A stretch of 64,000 nt of DNA from Lachnospira pectinoschiza (GCF_900103815.1 NZ_FNHZ01000003.1:62001-126000), one strand, 5' to 3'. Positions 34,360 through 43,716 are shown, counted from the stretch's first letter. A program made the numbers and translations. The notes: generated from the letters alone by a model not told the origin.

Positions 34360-35739
34360 CTAATTCTGCATTCTAGTTAGTCTCTTAATCTCCCTAAAGG
34401 CAAAGACCCCTGAAACTATGGCTGCTACTAAATCTGCCACTGGTCCTGCAAACATAATACCATCAATCTTAAAGAATAATGGAAGGATTAAAAGTAGTGG
34501 CAATAGGAAAATAATCTGTCTTGTAAGGGATAAGAAGCCACCAATCTTTGCCTTTCCAATAGCTGTAAAGAAATTCGAGCTTGTAAGCTGTAGGAAATTA
34601 AGCATTGTAAAGAATAGATAGATTTTAAAATATCTAACTGCAAAGAGGTAGTAAGTCTCGCTTGTTCCCTTGCCAAAGATAGAAATAATTTCTTTTGGGA
34701 AGAAGAAGAATAAAACCCATGCAATGCAAGATATAATAAAGCTTACTCTAATAGTCTTTTTGTAGACCTCAATAACTCTGTCATATTTTCTAGCGCCGTA
34801 ATTAAAGCTAGCAATAGGCTGCATTCCCTGAGACATACCAATGACAAAGGATAGATAAACCTGATTTACCTTTGTGGCAATACCAACTACTGCAATAGCT
34901 GTCTCTGCCCCATAAATTGAAATTGCCCCGTAATACTTTAGAGAGTTATTTAAAACAATCTGTACAAGCATCATGGCAAGCTGATTTATAAAAGGCGCCA
35001 CCCCAAGAGATATGGTTGGGAAAATGTATCTTGTCTGCATACGGAAATGCTTAAGCCCTAAATTAACCGACTTAGTGTTGGCTAAATAATAAATTACAAA
35101 TAGGCAAGATACGCACTGGCCAATTACTGTGGCAATTGCTGCACCTGCCATGCCGAATCCCAGTACAAATACAAAAAGAGCATCAAGTATAGTATTAACA
35201 ATGGCGCCCACTAAGTTACAAAGCATACTAATCTTAGGTCTGCCATCAGCTCTAATTAAGTGTCCACCTGTGGTCGTAAGAATTAGCATTGGAAAACCTA
35301 TTGCTGTAATTCTTGTATACTCACAAGATAGTGGAAGGATTGAGCTAGATGCTCCAAAAAATGTAAGCATAGGCACAAGAAAAATCTCGGCTATGATAGA
35401 GAGTACAATACCACAGACAACTGCTGTTATTGCAGCATTTCCCATAAAGTACTCTGCCAAATCTTCTCTTCGTTTACCCATGTGAATGTTAAAAGTAGAT
35501 GCCCCTCCAATACCAAATAAAAGGGCGATAGCTAGACAAGAAGTTGATAGAGGGAAAGCTATATTAGTTGCGGCGTTACCTAACTCTCCCACCTTCTGTC
35601 CAATAAAGAACTGATCCACTATGTTATATAGGGAACCTACAAGCATAGACACAATGCTTGGAATTGCAAAGCTTCTAATAAGCTTGCTTACTGGCTCCAC
35701 AGCAAGTGGATTATTATTAAAATTTACCTCTTCCTTCAT
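34360..35739 (-). CDS. MATE-family efflux protein
   Basis: A 459-residue, twelve-helix MATE exporter. It begins with the family-typical LAVEPVSKLIRSFAIPSIVSMLVG and NIVDQFFIGQKVGELGNAA, and has GMSQGMQPIASFNYGARKYDR in the second half. It is likely to export drugs or cationic metabolites driven by sodium or protons. It shares an operon with the marR gene; the promoter carries a MarR-type operator. It is only distantly related to the other MATE protein in this window. Confidence 0.92.
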   Translation of the reverse strand: MKEEVNFNNNPLAVEPVSKLIRSFAIPSIVSMLVGSLYNIVDQFFIGQKVGELGNAATNIAFPLSTSCLAIALLFGIGGASTFNIHMGKRREDLAEYFMGNAAITAVVCGIVLSIIAEIFLVPMLTFFGASSSILPLSCEYTRITAIGFPMLILTTTGGHLIRADGRPKISMLCNLVGAIVNTILDALFVFVLGFGMAGAAIATVIGQCVSCLFVIYYLANTKSVNLGLKHFRMQTRYIFPTISLGVAPFINQLAMMLVQIVLNNSLKYYGAISIYGAETAIAVVGIATKVNQVYLSFVIGMSQGMQPIASFNYGARKYDRVIEVYKKTIRVSFIISCIAWVLFFFFPKEIISIFGKGTSETYYLFAVRYFKIYLFFTMLNFLQLTSSNFFTAIGKAKIGGFLSLTRQIIFLLPLLLILPLFFKIDGIMFAGPVADLVAAIVSGVFAFREIKRLTRMQN

Positions 35740-35774
35740 AAAATTAAACTCCTATAAACATTTTTACAATAAAG

Positions 35775-35804
35775 ATAATATTCTTAAATAGTTGACTTGT
35801 CAAC
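35775..35804 (-). promoter_or_regulatory. Promoter with overlapping MarR-type operator
   Basis: Minus strand: TTGACA (35798-35803), 17-bp spacer, TATTAT (35775-35780). The perfect dyad GTTGACTTGTCAAC (35791-35804) covers the -35 box, an ideal position for the MarR protein encoded at the end of this operon. Confidence 0.82.
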
Positions 35805-35822
35805 CTTTTTATCTATAAAAGA

Positions 35823-35948
35823 TTGAAGGAAATTAAGATTAATGGTAAACTAATTCATGAAGGGCATTGGCTAAAGAAAGGCTTATATTTATGCCCCTTG
35901 CCTAGCCTTAATTAAGCTGGCAAATTAAACAAAACGGAGGAAATTTTT
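35823..35948 (+). promoter_or_regulatory. Promoter and leader of the PH/EamA/kinase operon
   Basis: TTGAAG (35823-35828), 17-bp spacer and TAAACT (35846-35851). The leader of about 90 nt can form GGGCAT/ATGCCC (from 35861) and a GCCTAGCC-rich stem. No known riboswitch recognised. Confidence 0.5.
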
Positions 35949-36329
35949 ATGTGGAAAGAACGTAAAAGATTATGGTGTGGATTACCTTGGACTTTTACAG
36001 TATATAGTGGAGACGACCAGAGACTTTTTGTTGAATCAGGCTTCTTTAACAAGAACCAGGATGAATGTCGTCTTTATAGAATTCTTGACATTTCAGTTAC
36101 AAGATCATTTGGTCAGAGACTCTTTGGTCTTGGTACAATAAAGCTTTGTACATCAGATAAAACTCTTGGCGATTTTGAAATTAAGAATATCAGACACGTT
36201 ATGCAGGTAAAAGAAGAACTATCACAGAGCGTAGAAATTATGCGTGATAAGAAGCGAGTAACTAGTAGAGAGTTCCTCGGTCATGACGAAGATGAGCATG
36301 AAGAATTTGATGGAGATTACGACAACTAA
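35949..36329 (+). CDS. PH-like domain protein (YdbS/bPH2 type)
   Basis: A 126-residue soluble protein. It starts MWKERKRLWCGLPWTFTVYSGDDQRLFVESGFFNK and continues with ECRLYRILDISVTRSFGQRLFGLGTIKLC, the pattern of bacterial PH-like domains (a strand ending in an R-x-x-D-I core and a Q-R-x-F-G-x-G turn). The C-terminal 25 residues are acidic and His-rich. The family's function is unclear; many members sit at membranes. Its stop codon overlaps the start of the EamA gene by one base (TAATG), so translation is coupled. Confidence 0.78.
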   Translation: MWKERKRLWCGLPWTFTVYSGDDQRLFVESGFFNKNQDECRLYRILDISVTRSFGQRLFGLGTIKLCTSDKTLGDFEIKNIRHVMQVKEELSQSVEIMRDKKRVTSREFLGHDEDEHEEFDGDYDN

Positions 36330-37264
36330 TGAGTAAGGATTCATCAGTCTTTACAAAGCCTTGGCTTGTGTTTATTCTAGCGCTACTCTGTTGTTTTCTA
36401 TGGGGTAGCGCTTTTCCTTGCATTAAAATCGGCTACAAGCTATTTAATATCAACTCTACTGATACTGCTTCCCAGATTCTTTTTGCAGGCATTCGCTTCT
36501 TCCTTGCAGGCATTTTAACAATTGCTATTGGAAGCTTAATTGAGGGACATTTTCTCATTCCAAAGAAGGGTTCCTTTAAAATGATTTCAACCCTAAGTCT
36601 TTTCCAGACTATCATTCAGTACTTCTTCTTTTATGCTGGCCTTGCCCATGCATCAGGAGTTAAGTCATCAATCATTAATAGTATGACAACATTTTTTGCC
36701 ATACTTATTGCCTGCCTTGTTAGAAAGCAGGAAAAACTTACTCTTTCTAAGATAGTTGGCTGTTTACTTGGAATTGCAGGTGTTGTAATCGTTTCCTTAT
36801 CAGATGGCGACTTTGGTTCAAGCTTTGCCCTAAACGGCGAAGGCTTCATCCTTATTGCTGCTGTCTCTTATGCTATTTCATCAGTACTTGTAAAGGAATT
36901 CTCCCTTAAGGAAAATCCTGTAGTACTTAGTGGCTATCAGTTCCTACTTGGTGGCCTTGTTATGATAATTGTTAGCTTAATCCTTGGCGCTAGTATTTCA
37001 GTAAATTCTGTTGGCGCTGTGATTCTTTTAATTTATATGGCTATGATTAGTGCTGTTGCCTACTCAGTTTGGGGCATTTTATTAAAATATAACCCTGTAT
37101 CTAAGGTAACAATCTACGGCTTTACAAACCCAATCTTTGGTGCCCTACTATCTGCCATCTTCTTAAAGGAATACGATAAGCTAAACCTTAATTGCCTTCT
37201 TGCCCTAATCCTTGTATCCATCGGTATTTACGTGGTTAACAAGTTTGGTGGAAAGAAAGCCTAA
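36329..37264 (+). CDS. EamA/DMT-superfamily transporter
   Basis: A 311-residue membrane protein with ten hydrophobic helices in two EamA repeats. The first has CCFLWGSAFPCIKIGYK and ends near VSLSDGD; the second starts GEGFILIAAVSYAISSVLVKEFS. Drug/metabolite transporters of this type export amino acids or other metabolites. Translation is probably coupled to the PH-domain gene. The pyridoxamine kinase gene follows after 17 bp, which hints at transport of vitamin B6 or a related metabolite, but that is a guess from context. Confidence 0.9.
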   Translation: MSKDSSVFTKPWLVFILALLCCFLWGSAFPCIKIGYKLFNINSTDTASQILFAGIRFFLAGILTIAIGSLIEGHFLIPKKGSFKMISTLSLFQTIIQYFFFYAGLAHASGVKSSIINSMTTFFAILIACLVRKQEKLTLSKIVGCLLGIAGVVIVSLSDGDFGSSFALNGEGFILIAAVSYAISSVLVKEFSLKENPVVLSGYQFLLGGLVMIIVSLILGASISVNSVGAVILLIYMAMISAVAYSVWGILLKYNPVSKVTIYGFTNPIFGALLSAIFLKEYDKLNLNCLLALILVSIGIYVVNKFGGKKA

Positions 37265-37281
37265 ACTTTGGAGGTAATTAT

Positions 37282-38157
37282 ATGAAGAAAGTAGCTGTAA
37301 TTAACGATTTATCTGGCTTTGGAAAATGTTCTTTATCCGTAGCCCTACCTATAATATCGGTTTTATCAGTTCAGTGTGTTCCCCTAGCCACTGCGGTTTT
37401 CACATCTCAGACAGGCTTTGAAGACTATTCCTACACAGACCTTACAGACATGATTGAGGAATACATTAAAAACTGGAAATTAAATAACGCAAGCTTTGAT
37501 GGCATTTACTCTGGCTACATCACAGATTACAAGCAGGCTATTCTAGTTAAGCGTTTCATTGAGGAATTTAGAAAAGAGGATACATTTTTACTAATCGACC
37601 CAGTACTAGGCGACAATGGTGAAACCTATAAGATGTTTACTAATGACCTTCTTGAGATCCACAAGGAACTTACAAGACAGGCCAATATCATCACTCCAAA
37701 CCTAACGGAGGCTTGCCTTCTTGCTGACATTCCTGTAGAGGACATTTTAAAATGTGATAAAGACCGTGACTCACTAATTGAGCTTGCAAGTTCTGCAGCC
37801 ACAATATTAAGTAAGAACGCCATTACAAATCAGGAGGTTATTATTACTGGTATTAGTGTCCGTGAAGGGGATTCTTATTACGTTTATAATCTCGTTTTAT
37901 CAGAGGGTGAGATTAACTTAAGTAAGACTCCTATGATTGATAAGAGCTTTTCTGGTACAGGAGATATCTTCGCCTCTATTATTACAGCACTTAAGCTAAA
38001 CGGCCTTATGACTTTTAAGGCTGTGGAGATTGCCCAGGACTTTATAGCCGAGGCTATTAATGATACACCAGCTGATGCTGATACAAGAGATGGAGTTTAC
38101 TTTGAAAAGGAACTTGCAAATCTAGCTAGCGTCCTAAGAGATAACATCTATTATTAG
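37282..38157 (+). CDS. Pyridoxamine kinase (PdxK/PdxY family)
   Basis: A 291-residue ribokinase-fold kinase that phosphorylates pyridoxal, pyridoxamine or pyridoxine at the 5' hydroxyl as part of B6 salvage. It shows VAVINDLSGFGKCSLSVALP at the N-terminus, LIDPVLGDNG, ITPNLTEACLL and the anion-hole motif SFSGTGDIFA with the catalytic Asp. Third gene of an operon with the PH-domain and EamA genes; GGAGG precedes the ATG. PLP made here would serve the aminotransferase and alanine racemase encoded in the same window. Confidence 0.92.
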   Translation: MKKVAVINDLSGFGKCSLSVALPIISVLSVQCVPLATAVFTSQTGFEDYSYTDLTDMIEEYIKNWKLNNASFDGIYSGYITDYKQAILVKRFIEEFRKEDTFLLIDPVLGDNGETYKMFTNDLLEIHKELTRQANIITPNLTEACLLADIPVEDILKCDKDRDSLIELASSAATILSKNAITNQEVIITGISVREGDSYYVYNLVLSEGEINLSKTPMIDKSFSGTGDIFASIITALKLNGLMTFKAVEIAQDFIAEAINDTPADADTRDGVYFEKELANLASVLRDNIYY

Positions 38158-38193
38158 ATAGATTTTTAAAATGCATCAATTAAATACAATACT

Positions 38194-38225
38194 AAAAAGA
38201 GCCGCTATTTTTAGCGGCTCTTAAT
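38194..38225. terminator. Terminator between kinase operon and pectate lyase gene
   Basis: Perfect 11-bp stem AAGAGCCGCTA/TAGCGGCTCTT (38197-38207 and 38212-38222). The T run is best on the minus strand, so it mainly ends the pectate lyase transcript. Confidence 0.85.
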
Positions 38226-38351
38226 GCATTAAATTTTTTCTAATTTGTTTTATATTTTTACCACATTTCGGTAGTTTTCTCCTAGTAATTTTCTAATTTA
38301 TCTTTTTGTCCCTTATAAGTCCATAAGTTAGTCTTTAAAAGATTAAGCCTC

Positions 38352-40664
38352 TTAGTTGTAGATATCAAAGTAAATTGCACCTGGGATGCCATCATTTTCA
38401 CAAGTAGAAATAATTGAATTCTTTGTTGAAGTTACTGTACTTCTAATTGATGACTGTGATGATGAACTTGGTGTTGTAACTGAATATCCACTTGGTAACT
38501 TATTGCTTGATGCACCTGAGAATGCATAAACTTTAGACCATGTCTTAATTGTAAGTGGCTGAATGTAATAGTTGTAACCATTATCAAAGGCTACACAGTA
38601 AGAGAAAGAACCTGTTACTGCACTATTGTTATTATCAAAGCCCTTCTTATCATGGTCAAATGTTAAGCAATGTGAAAATACTCTTGTTGCTGAGCTTGTT
38701 GAGTAAGCTGATCCCATCTTAAAGCCGTTAGGGTTACCATCATAGTTTGAACCTGTCCAAGATGAAATTGAAATAGTTCCTGCGTTAGTAACAATAAAGC
38801 TTGATGTTGGTAATGAAAATGTTCCATTGGCATAGTTTGTTGCAAATGATGAATCCTTAGCCATAATTAACTGTACTAATAAAAGGTTAGTATCAAGTTC
38901 ATCGCCATTGTCAAAGTCGTACTTACCTGTAAATACATCTGGATTACCATTGTTCCAGCAAGCACACTGAGTATATGTAAGATCTGGAGTTACATCTCCT
39001 GACTTATCATATGAATCCCAACCATCATCTGAGTTATCCCATGCGTAGCAGCAATAGAATGTATTTCCTGAACCTGCTCCAAGCTTTGGTGCAAATCCAT
39101 CTGCATTACCACCAAGTGTATAAACGTCACAGTTACGGTAGCTTGATACATACTCAATTGTGTTAGAGTAAGCGCCACTTGTAATCTGTAGACCCGCATC
39201 GTTATTGTATCTTGTTACTACGTTAGAAACTGTATTGTTTCCTGCTGAAGAACCCTTAATCTGAATACCATTATCTGGTGCCTTTTGAACGATTAAGTTC
39301 TTAATTGTATAGTAAGATCCTGTAATTCTAATACCTACAGCGCTATCTGATGTAGACTTACCAATATAGCTGCTAAGGAAAGAAGAGAAATCAAGGATTG
39401 GATATGAACCATCACTATTTTGAACACCAATAATCTGTACATTTGCATTTGATGTTGAAAGGGCGATTTGTCCTGAACAAGAAATAGTTGTTCCCTTTAC
39501 ATATACCTTACCACCGCCAGCTGCTTCTGCCTTATCAATAGCAGATACAAGGCTTGAGTAAGATGTAACTACAGTACCATCAGAAGTATCTGTTGTGCTA
39601 GATGAACTTGATGATGAACTGCTTGATGAACTACTTGAGCTTGATGAATCAATTGCCTCAAATACGAACTGCTGGCAAGCAAGTCCGTTATATGTCCAAG
39701 TATTAATATTTCCACCTGAAGCTGTTGACCAATCGTATACGTCAAGAGCCTGTGAACCGCCGCTTACTACAGTTGTTAAGCAGTAAACACCATCTGTGCC
39801 TGTTGTTACTACATTAAACTGCTGTGCTGTAGAACCATTAGAACTACAAATATCAATGTTAGTTCCATCTGTTGTTCCACCATAGTAAACGTCAAGCATT
39901 CTGCCACCTGACATACCATTTGTAAGAGTAATAACGTTATTACCCTTATTTGTTACATACCATCTCTGGCTCTTGTCACCAAGACCTGTTTCCTGATCTA
40001 CGTTAGCGAAATCTGAATCGCTATCTCCAGTTACATCTAAGTACTTCTGGCTATTTACATTTTTAATGTAATACCAACCATCAGAAATCTCGTATGAGCT
40101 TGATGATGATGAAGATGAAGAATTAGAATCTACCTGAATCTTATAGATGTTAATTCCGCTATTAGAAGAGTAAAGGTAAACATATCCTGATGAACCTGAA
40201 TAGCTATAGCTTTGTGTGCTAGCTGTTGTAGATGCTGTAAGTGTTGTAAGCTGATTGCCTGAAGCATCTGCAACAACTAAAGATCTACTTTCTGAACCTG
40301 AGCTCATTAAAGTAACCTTAATTGTGTCGCTACCTGATACTGGAACCTTAACAGAACGGTAAGAAGTTGAACCACTACCTCCTGTTGCTAGACAATATGT
40401 GTACTCTGTTCCATTGACAGTCTGTGTGTCTGTCTTAACACTCATAGTCTTTGAGCTTGTTGCAATAAGTGTTAAACCATCTACTGTTGTAGTAGATGAA
40501 ATAGTTCCTAGACTCTTAAAACTGCTATTCTTGAAATTCCAAGATGTAGTTGTAGATGCCGATGCAGTGAAACTCATAGAACTTGCAAAAGTAGCAAAAG
40601 CCACAACGAAAGCTAATACTGCTGTTAAGCTAGTTCTAAGGCCTCTTTTCAAAATCGATCTCAT
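38352..40664 (-). CDS. Secreted pectate lyase (PL9 family) with ricin-type lectin domain
   Basis: A 770-residue exported enzyme that cleaves polygalacturonate by beta-elimination. In order: signal peptide (to about residue 37, ending ASA), a beta-sandwich-like domain (about 40-185), a polyserine linker, a ricin B/CBM13-type domain (about 192-340, with QRWYVTN and ACQQFVFE as Q-x-W/F motifs), a second long polyserine linker, and a right-handed beta-helix of polysaccharide lyase family 9 (about 370-770). NADGFAPKLGAGSGN and DNSDDGWDSYDKSG hold the calcium-binding Asp cluster. ATG at 40664 follows GGGAGG. No sortase or dockerin signal, so it is probably released. Confidence 0.92.
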   Translation of the reverse strand: MRSILKRGLRTSLTAVLAFVVAFATFASSMSFTASASTTTSWNFKNSSFKSLGTISSTTTVDGLTLIATSSKTMSVKTDTQTVNGTEYTYCLATGGSGSTSYRSVKVPVSGSDTIKVTLMSSGSESRSLVVADASGNQLTTLTASTTASTQSYSYSGSSGYVYLYSSNSGINIYKIQVDSNSSSSSSSSSYEISDGWYYIKNVNSQKYLDVTGDSDSDFANVDQETGLGDKSQRWYVTNKGNNVITLTNGMSGGRMLDVYYGGTTDGTNIDICSSNGSTAQQFNVVTTGTDGVYCLTTVVSGGSQALDVYDWSTASGGNINTWTYNGLACQQFVFEAIDSSSSSSSSSSSSSSSSSTTDTSDGTVVTSYSSLVSAIDKAEAAGGGKVYVKGTTISCSGQIALSTSNANVQIIGVQNSDGSYPILDFSSFLSSYIGKSTSDSAVGIRITGSYYTIKNLIVQKAPDNGIQIKGSSAGNNTVSNVVTRYNNDAGLQITSGAYSNTIEYVSSYRNCDVYTLGGNADGFAPKLGAGSGNTFYCCYAWDNSDDGWDSYDKSGDVTPDLTYTQCACWNNGNPDVFTGKYDFDNGDELDTNLLLVQLIMAKDSSFATNYANGTFSLPTSSFIVTNAGTISISSWTGSNYDGNPNGFKMGSAYSTSSATRVFSHCLTFDHDKKGFDNNNSAVTGSFSYCVAFDNGYNYYIQPLTIKTWSKVYAFSGASSNKLPSGYSVTTPSSSSQSSIRSTVTSTKNSIISTCENDGIPGAIYFDIYN

Positions 40665-40871
40665 AAAACCTCCCATAAAATTTAATGCAAAATTATCTTA
40701 GCATTTTATAAAAACTTTTTATATAGTAAAAAAGTTGGTTTTAGGTCTTATTTTTTAGGCACTTTTAACATATAAATAGCGTAAAAGTATCATTTTCTTG
40801 TTAAATGTAATTATATCCTAGTACTTAAGAACCAACAAAATACAATCTGACTAATCTTAGTCTAGAAGTAT

Positions 40872-40906
40872 AAAAAAAATTCCCCCTCTTAGAGGGGGAA
40901 TTTTAA
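40872..40906 (-). terminator. Terminator of the metal ATPase operon
   Basis: Stem AATTCCCCCTCT/AGAGGGGGAATT (40879-40902) with eight T residues following on the minus strand. Confidence 0.92.
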
Positions 40907-40925
40907 AATTAACTTATATATTTGA

Positions 40926-42827
40926 CTAATTTTTCTCATCATAATTGCTAGATAATACTCTCATAGAGTTTAAAATTGCAATTACAGCAACACCAACGTC
41001 AGCAAAAACTGCTTCCCACATAGTTGCAAGTCCAAAAGCACCTAAAATTAAAACTATAATCTTAACTCCAAGGGCAAATACAACATTTTGCTTAACAATT
41101 CTAAGAGTTTTTCTTGCAATTCGAACTAATTTAGGAATCTTTCTTAAGTCATCATCCATAATTACAACATCTGCGGCCTCAATAGCTGCATCAGAACCTA
41201 AGCTACCCATAGCAATACCCACATCCGCTCTCATAAGTACTGGAGCGTCGTTAATACCATCGCCAACAAAGCCAAGCTTCTCGTCCTTCTTGCAAGCCTT
41301 AATAAGCTCTTCCACATTGGAAACCTTATCTGTTGGAAGTAACTCATATCTGCAATCTGTTAAAGAAAGCTCCTTTGAAACAGCCATGGCCACTTCTTTT
41401 CTATCGCCAGTAAGCATTACAAGCTTTGAAACGCCTACCTTTGATAAAGCCTTCATAGCTTCCTTAGAACCTTCCTTAATCACATCAGAAATAATGATGT
41501 AACCTGCAAACTTGCCATCAACAGCTAAGTAACAAATTGTTGCTGGACTGTCATTTATCTCACAGTCAATGCCATTTGTCTGCATTAACTTATAATTACC
41601 AATTAAAACTTCTCTCTTATTAACTAGGCAGCTAATACCCTGACCTGATACTTCCTGCTGGTTAGAGATAAGGCTTAAATCTACCTCTTTACCGTAAGCT
41701 ATAAGAATAGATTTAGCAATTGGATGTGTTGAAAATTTTTCAGCGAAGGCTGCGTAGTAAAGAATATCTTCCTTACTAAAGCCGTTAAGATTAATAACCT
41801 CACTAACCTTAAATTCACCCTTAGTTAAAGTACCTGTCTTATCAAAGACAAGGCTCTTCATCTGAGCAATAGCCTCTAAATAGTTACTACCCTTAACTAA
41901 TACACCAATCTTTGAAGCAGCACCAATACCACCAAAGAAACCAAGTGGCACTGAAATAACCATAGCACAAGGGCAAGATACAATTAAGAAAATACATGCT
42001 CTGTGAATCCAGCTTACATAAGCAAAGTTACCTGACATAATTCCAAGAATTGTTGGTGGAATTAATGCAAGTAAAACAGCGCCTATAGTAACTACTGGTG
42101 TGTAATACTTAGCAAATCTAGTAATGAAATTCTCCATTCTAGACTTCTTAGATGATGCATTTTCCACAAGCTCTAAGATCTTACTTACTGTAGAATCTTC
42201 ATAAGCCTTAGTAGTTCTAATCTTAAGGGCTGTATCTCCATTAACACATCCACTAATTACATCTGCTCCAGGGCTTACCTTTCTTGGTACTGACTCCCCT
42301 GTAAGGGCCGCAGTATCTACAAAAGACTCCCCTTCTATAACAACTCCATCAATAGGAATCTTCTCACCTGGTCTAACTAAAAGAACAGATCCAACTTCTA
42401 CATCTTCTGGATCAACTTCTGATATGTTACCCTCTTCATCTTCTAAATTTGCAAAATCAGGAGCGATACTCATCATCTCAGCAATTGAGGCTCTAGACTT
42501 ACCAACTGCGTAAGACTGGAACAACTCACCTACCTGATAGAAAAGCATAACTGCTACACTTTCTGTAAATTCCCCTGTGGCAAATGCAGCAAATGTTGCA
42601 ATCATCATAAGGAAATTCTCATCAAATATATGACCTTTAGAAATGTTCTTAAAGGCTCTTAAAATAACATCATAGCCTATAATTAAATAAGGTACTAAAA
42701 AGGCTATGGCCACTGCAAGTATTGGAAAGTCTTCAAGTGCTCCTAGCTTATCTGCTATAAACAAACAAGCATAGAGAATACCTGAGACGATAATTCTTGC
42801 TCGCATCTTTTTTTGTTTCTTAGTCAT
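40926..42827 (-). CDS. Heavy-metal P1B-type ATPase (Zn/Cd/Pb exporter)
   Basis: A 633-residue metal pump of the CadA/ZntA type. Motifs in order: TGES in the actuator domain, transmembrane metal site SCPCAMV (CPC), phosphorylation motif DKTGTLTKG, nucleotide-domain THPIAKS (HP) and hinge GDGINDAPVL. It has no N-terminal metal-binding domain; a separate 71-residue HMA protein is encoded just upstream. CPC suggests Zn, Cd or Pb rather than Cu alone. ATG at 42827 follows AGGAG; a longer frame to 42884 has no ribosome site. Last gene of an ArsR-regulated unit. Confidence 0.94.
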   Translation of the reverse strand: MTKKQKKMRARIIVSGILYACLFIADKLGALEDFPILAVAIAFLVPYLIIGYDVILRAFKNISKGHIFDENFLMMIATFAAFATGEFTESVAVMLFYQVGELFQSYAVGKSRASIAEMMSIAPDFANLEDEEGNISEVDPEDVEVGSVLLVRPGEKIPIDGVVIEGESFVDTAALTGESVPRKVSPGADVISGCVNGDTALKIRTTKAYEDSTVSKILELVENASSKKSRMENFITRFAKYYTPVVTIGAVLLALIPPTILGIMSGNFAYVSWIHRACIFLIVSCPCAMVISVPLGFFGGIGAASKIGVLVKGSNYLEAIAQMKSLVFDKTGTLTKGEFKVSEVINLNGFSKEDILYYAAFAEKFSTHPIAKSILIAYGKEVDLSLISNQQEVSGQGISCLVNKREVLIGNYKLMQTNGIDCEINDSPATICYLAVDGKFAGYIIISDVIKEGSKEAMKALSKVGVSKLVMLTGDRKEVAMAVSKELSLTDCRYELLPTDKVSNVEELIKACKKDEKLGFVGDGINDAPVLMRADVGIAMGSLGSDAAIEAADVVIMDDDLRKIPKLVRIARKTLRIVKQNVVFALGVKIIVLILGAFGLATMWEAVFADVGVAVIAILNSMRVLSSNYDEKN

Positions 42828-42924
42828 ACTATCTCCTATTGTCACAATCCTTAGTTTACGTAACTCTCGGGCTTTGTGACGCATTTTCCAATAAATCTAA
42901 ATGTAAAGCTTTGACAAATAGAAA

Positions 42925-43140
42925 TTATAAAATAACCTCGAATTCGTCTTCTGCCTTCTTACCTGCCTTAATTGCCTTCTCAAGTACTTCTTCAAAGCAA
43001 TCATCTTCTGCTTCTAACATAAACTTCTGAGTAAGGAAATTAACAGATGCATCCTTTACACCCTCAACCTTCTTAATTGCTTCCTCAACCTTTGCTGCGC
43101 AGTTAGCACAATCAATTTCACACTTAAATTTCTTCTTCAT
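42925..43140 (-). CDS. HMA-domain metallochaperone
   Basis: A complete 71-residue ferredoxin-like heavy-metal-associated domain with the metal-binding CxxC in DCANCAAKVEEAI. It stands as a separate small gene between the ArsR repressor and the ATPase, whose own N-terminal metal domain is missing. It probably delivers or senses the exported metal. The acidic C-terminus is the surface usually used for docking. Ribosome site GGAAGG precedes the ATG. Confidence 0.92.
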   Translation of the reverse strand: MKKKFKCEIDCANCAAKVEEAIKKVEGVKDASVNFLTQKFMLEAEDDCFEEVLEKAIKAGKKAEDEFEVIL

Positions 43141-43222
43141 AATGAATTACCTTCCTTTTCTTAGATTTCGTTAATACTCTTAGAATATATATTCTCTTAA
43201 ATTTATCCTATAAATTGTCTTA

Positions 43223-43582
43223 TTATTCTTCTATGTGTTCTCTTCCCTGGTCAATTATTGTTCTAACGTGATCATCTGCTAGAAAATAAATAACCTGCTT
43301 TCCTTCTCTTCTGCTACCAACTAACTTTGAATTTTTTAGAATCTTTAGCTGATGCGAAACTGCTGACTGAGTCATGTTTAGGGTGTCTGCTAAGTCGCAT
43401 ACACAAATCTCTGATTCAAAAAGAGCAAAGAGAATTCTAATTCTAGTAGAATCTCCAAAGACCTTAAAGAGTTCAGCTAAATCATATAACTCATCCTCAG
43501 AAGGCATAGCGGAAAATACCTCTTTTACTTTCTCTGTATGAACATGTTTAATATCACATCTTTCTACATCATTTATTGCCAT
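43223..43582 (-). CDS. ArsR/SmtB-family metal-responsive repressor
   Basis: A 119-residue winged-helix repressor (CadC/SmtB type). The recognition helix lies in LNMTQSAVSHQLKIL. Two metal sites can be seen: CVCD in the alpha-3 helix (ESEICVCDLAD), typical of Cd/Pb/As-sensing members, and an alpha-5 set of Asp/His/Glu residues in DDHVRTIIDQGREHIEE, typical of zinc sensing. A 12-2-12 operator lies just upstream. It should release DNA when metal binds, derepressing itself, the HMA chaperone and the ATPase. Confidence 0.93.
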   Translation of the reverse strand: MAINDVERCDIKHVHTEKVKEVFSAMPSEDELYDLAELFKVFGDSTRIRILFALFESEICVCDLADTLNMTQSAVSHQLKILKNSKLVGSRREGKQVIYFLADDHVRTIIDQGREHIEE

Positions 43583-43638
43583 CAGTTAAGACCTCCGTTT
43601 GTTTATTTAACTCCTATAAGACTTTTCTTAATGAGTTA

Positions 43639-43664
43639 AACATATGAGCAAGTGTTCATATGTT
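43639..43664 (-). promoter_or_regulatory. ArsR/SmtB 12-2-12 operator
   Basis: AACATATGAGCA (43639-43650), two bases, then TGTTCATATGTT (43653-43664): an imperfect 12-2-12 dyad with 11 of 12 pairs matching, the classical SmtB/ArsR site. It sits at the transcription start of the repressor operon. Confidence 0.9.
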
Positions 43665-43672
43665 GTAATTTA

Positions 43673-43700
43673 AATATACCACTTTCTAAGCTGATGTCAA
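43673..43700 (-). promoter_or_regulatory. Promoter of the arsR-HMA-ATPase unit
   Basis: Minus strand: TTGACA (43695-43700), 16-bp spacer, TATATT (43673-43678), just upstream of the operator and close to the end of the HD-GYP gene. Confidence 0.75.
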
Positions 43701-43716
43701 TAGAAAGTGGTAATAT

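Noticed and set aside
39595..39786. Leu/Asp/Glu-rich frame opposite the pectate lyase
   Set aside because: Antisense shadow of the polyserine codons.
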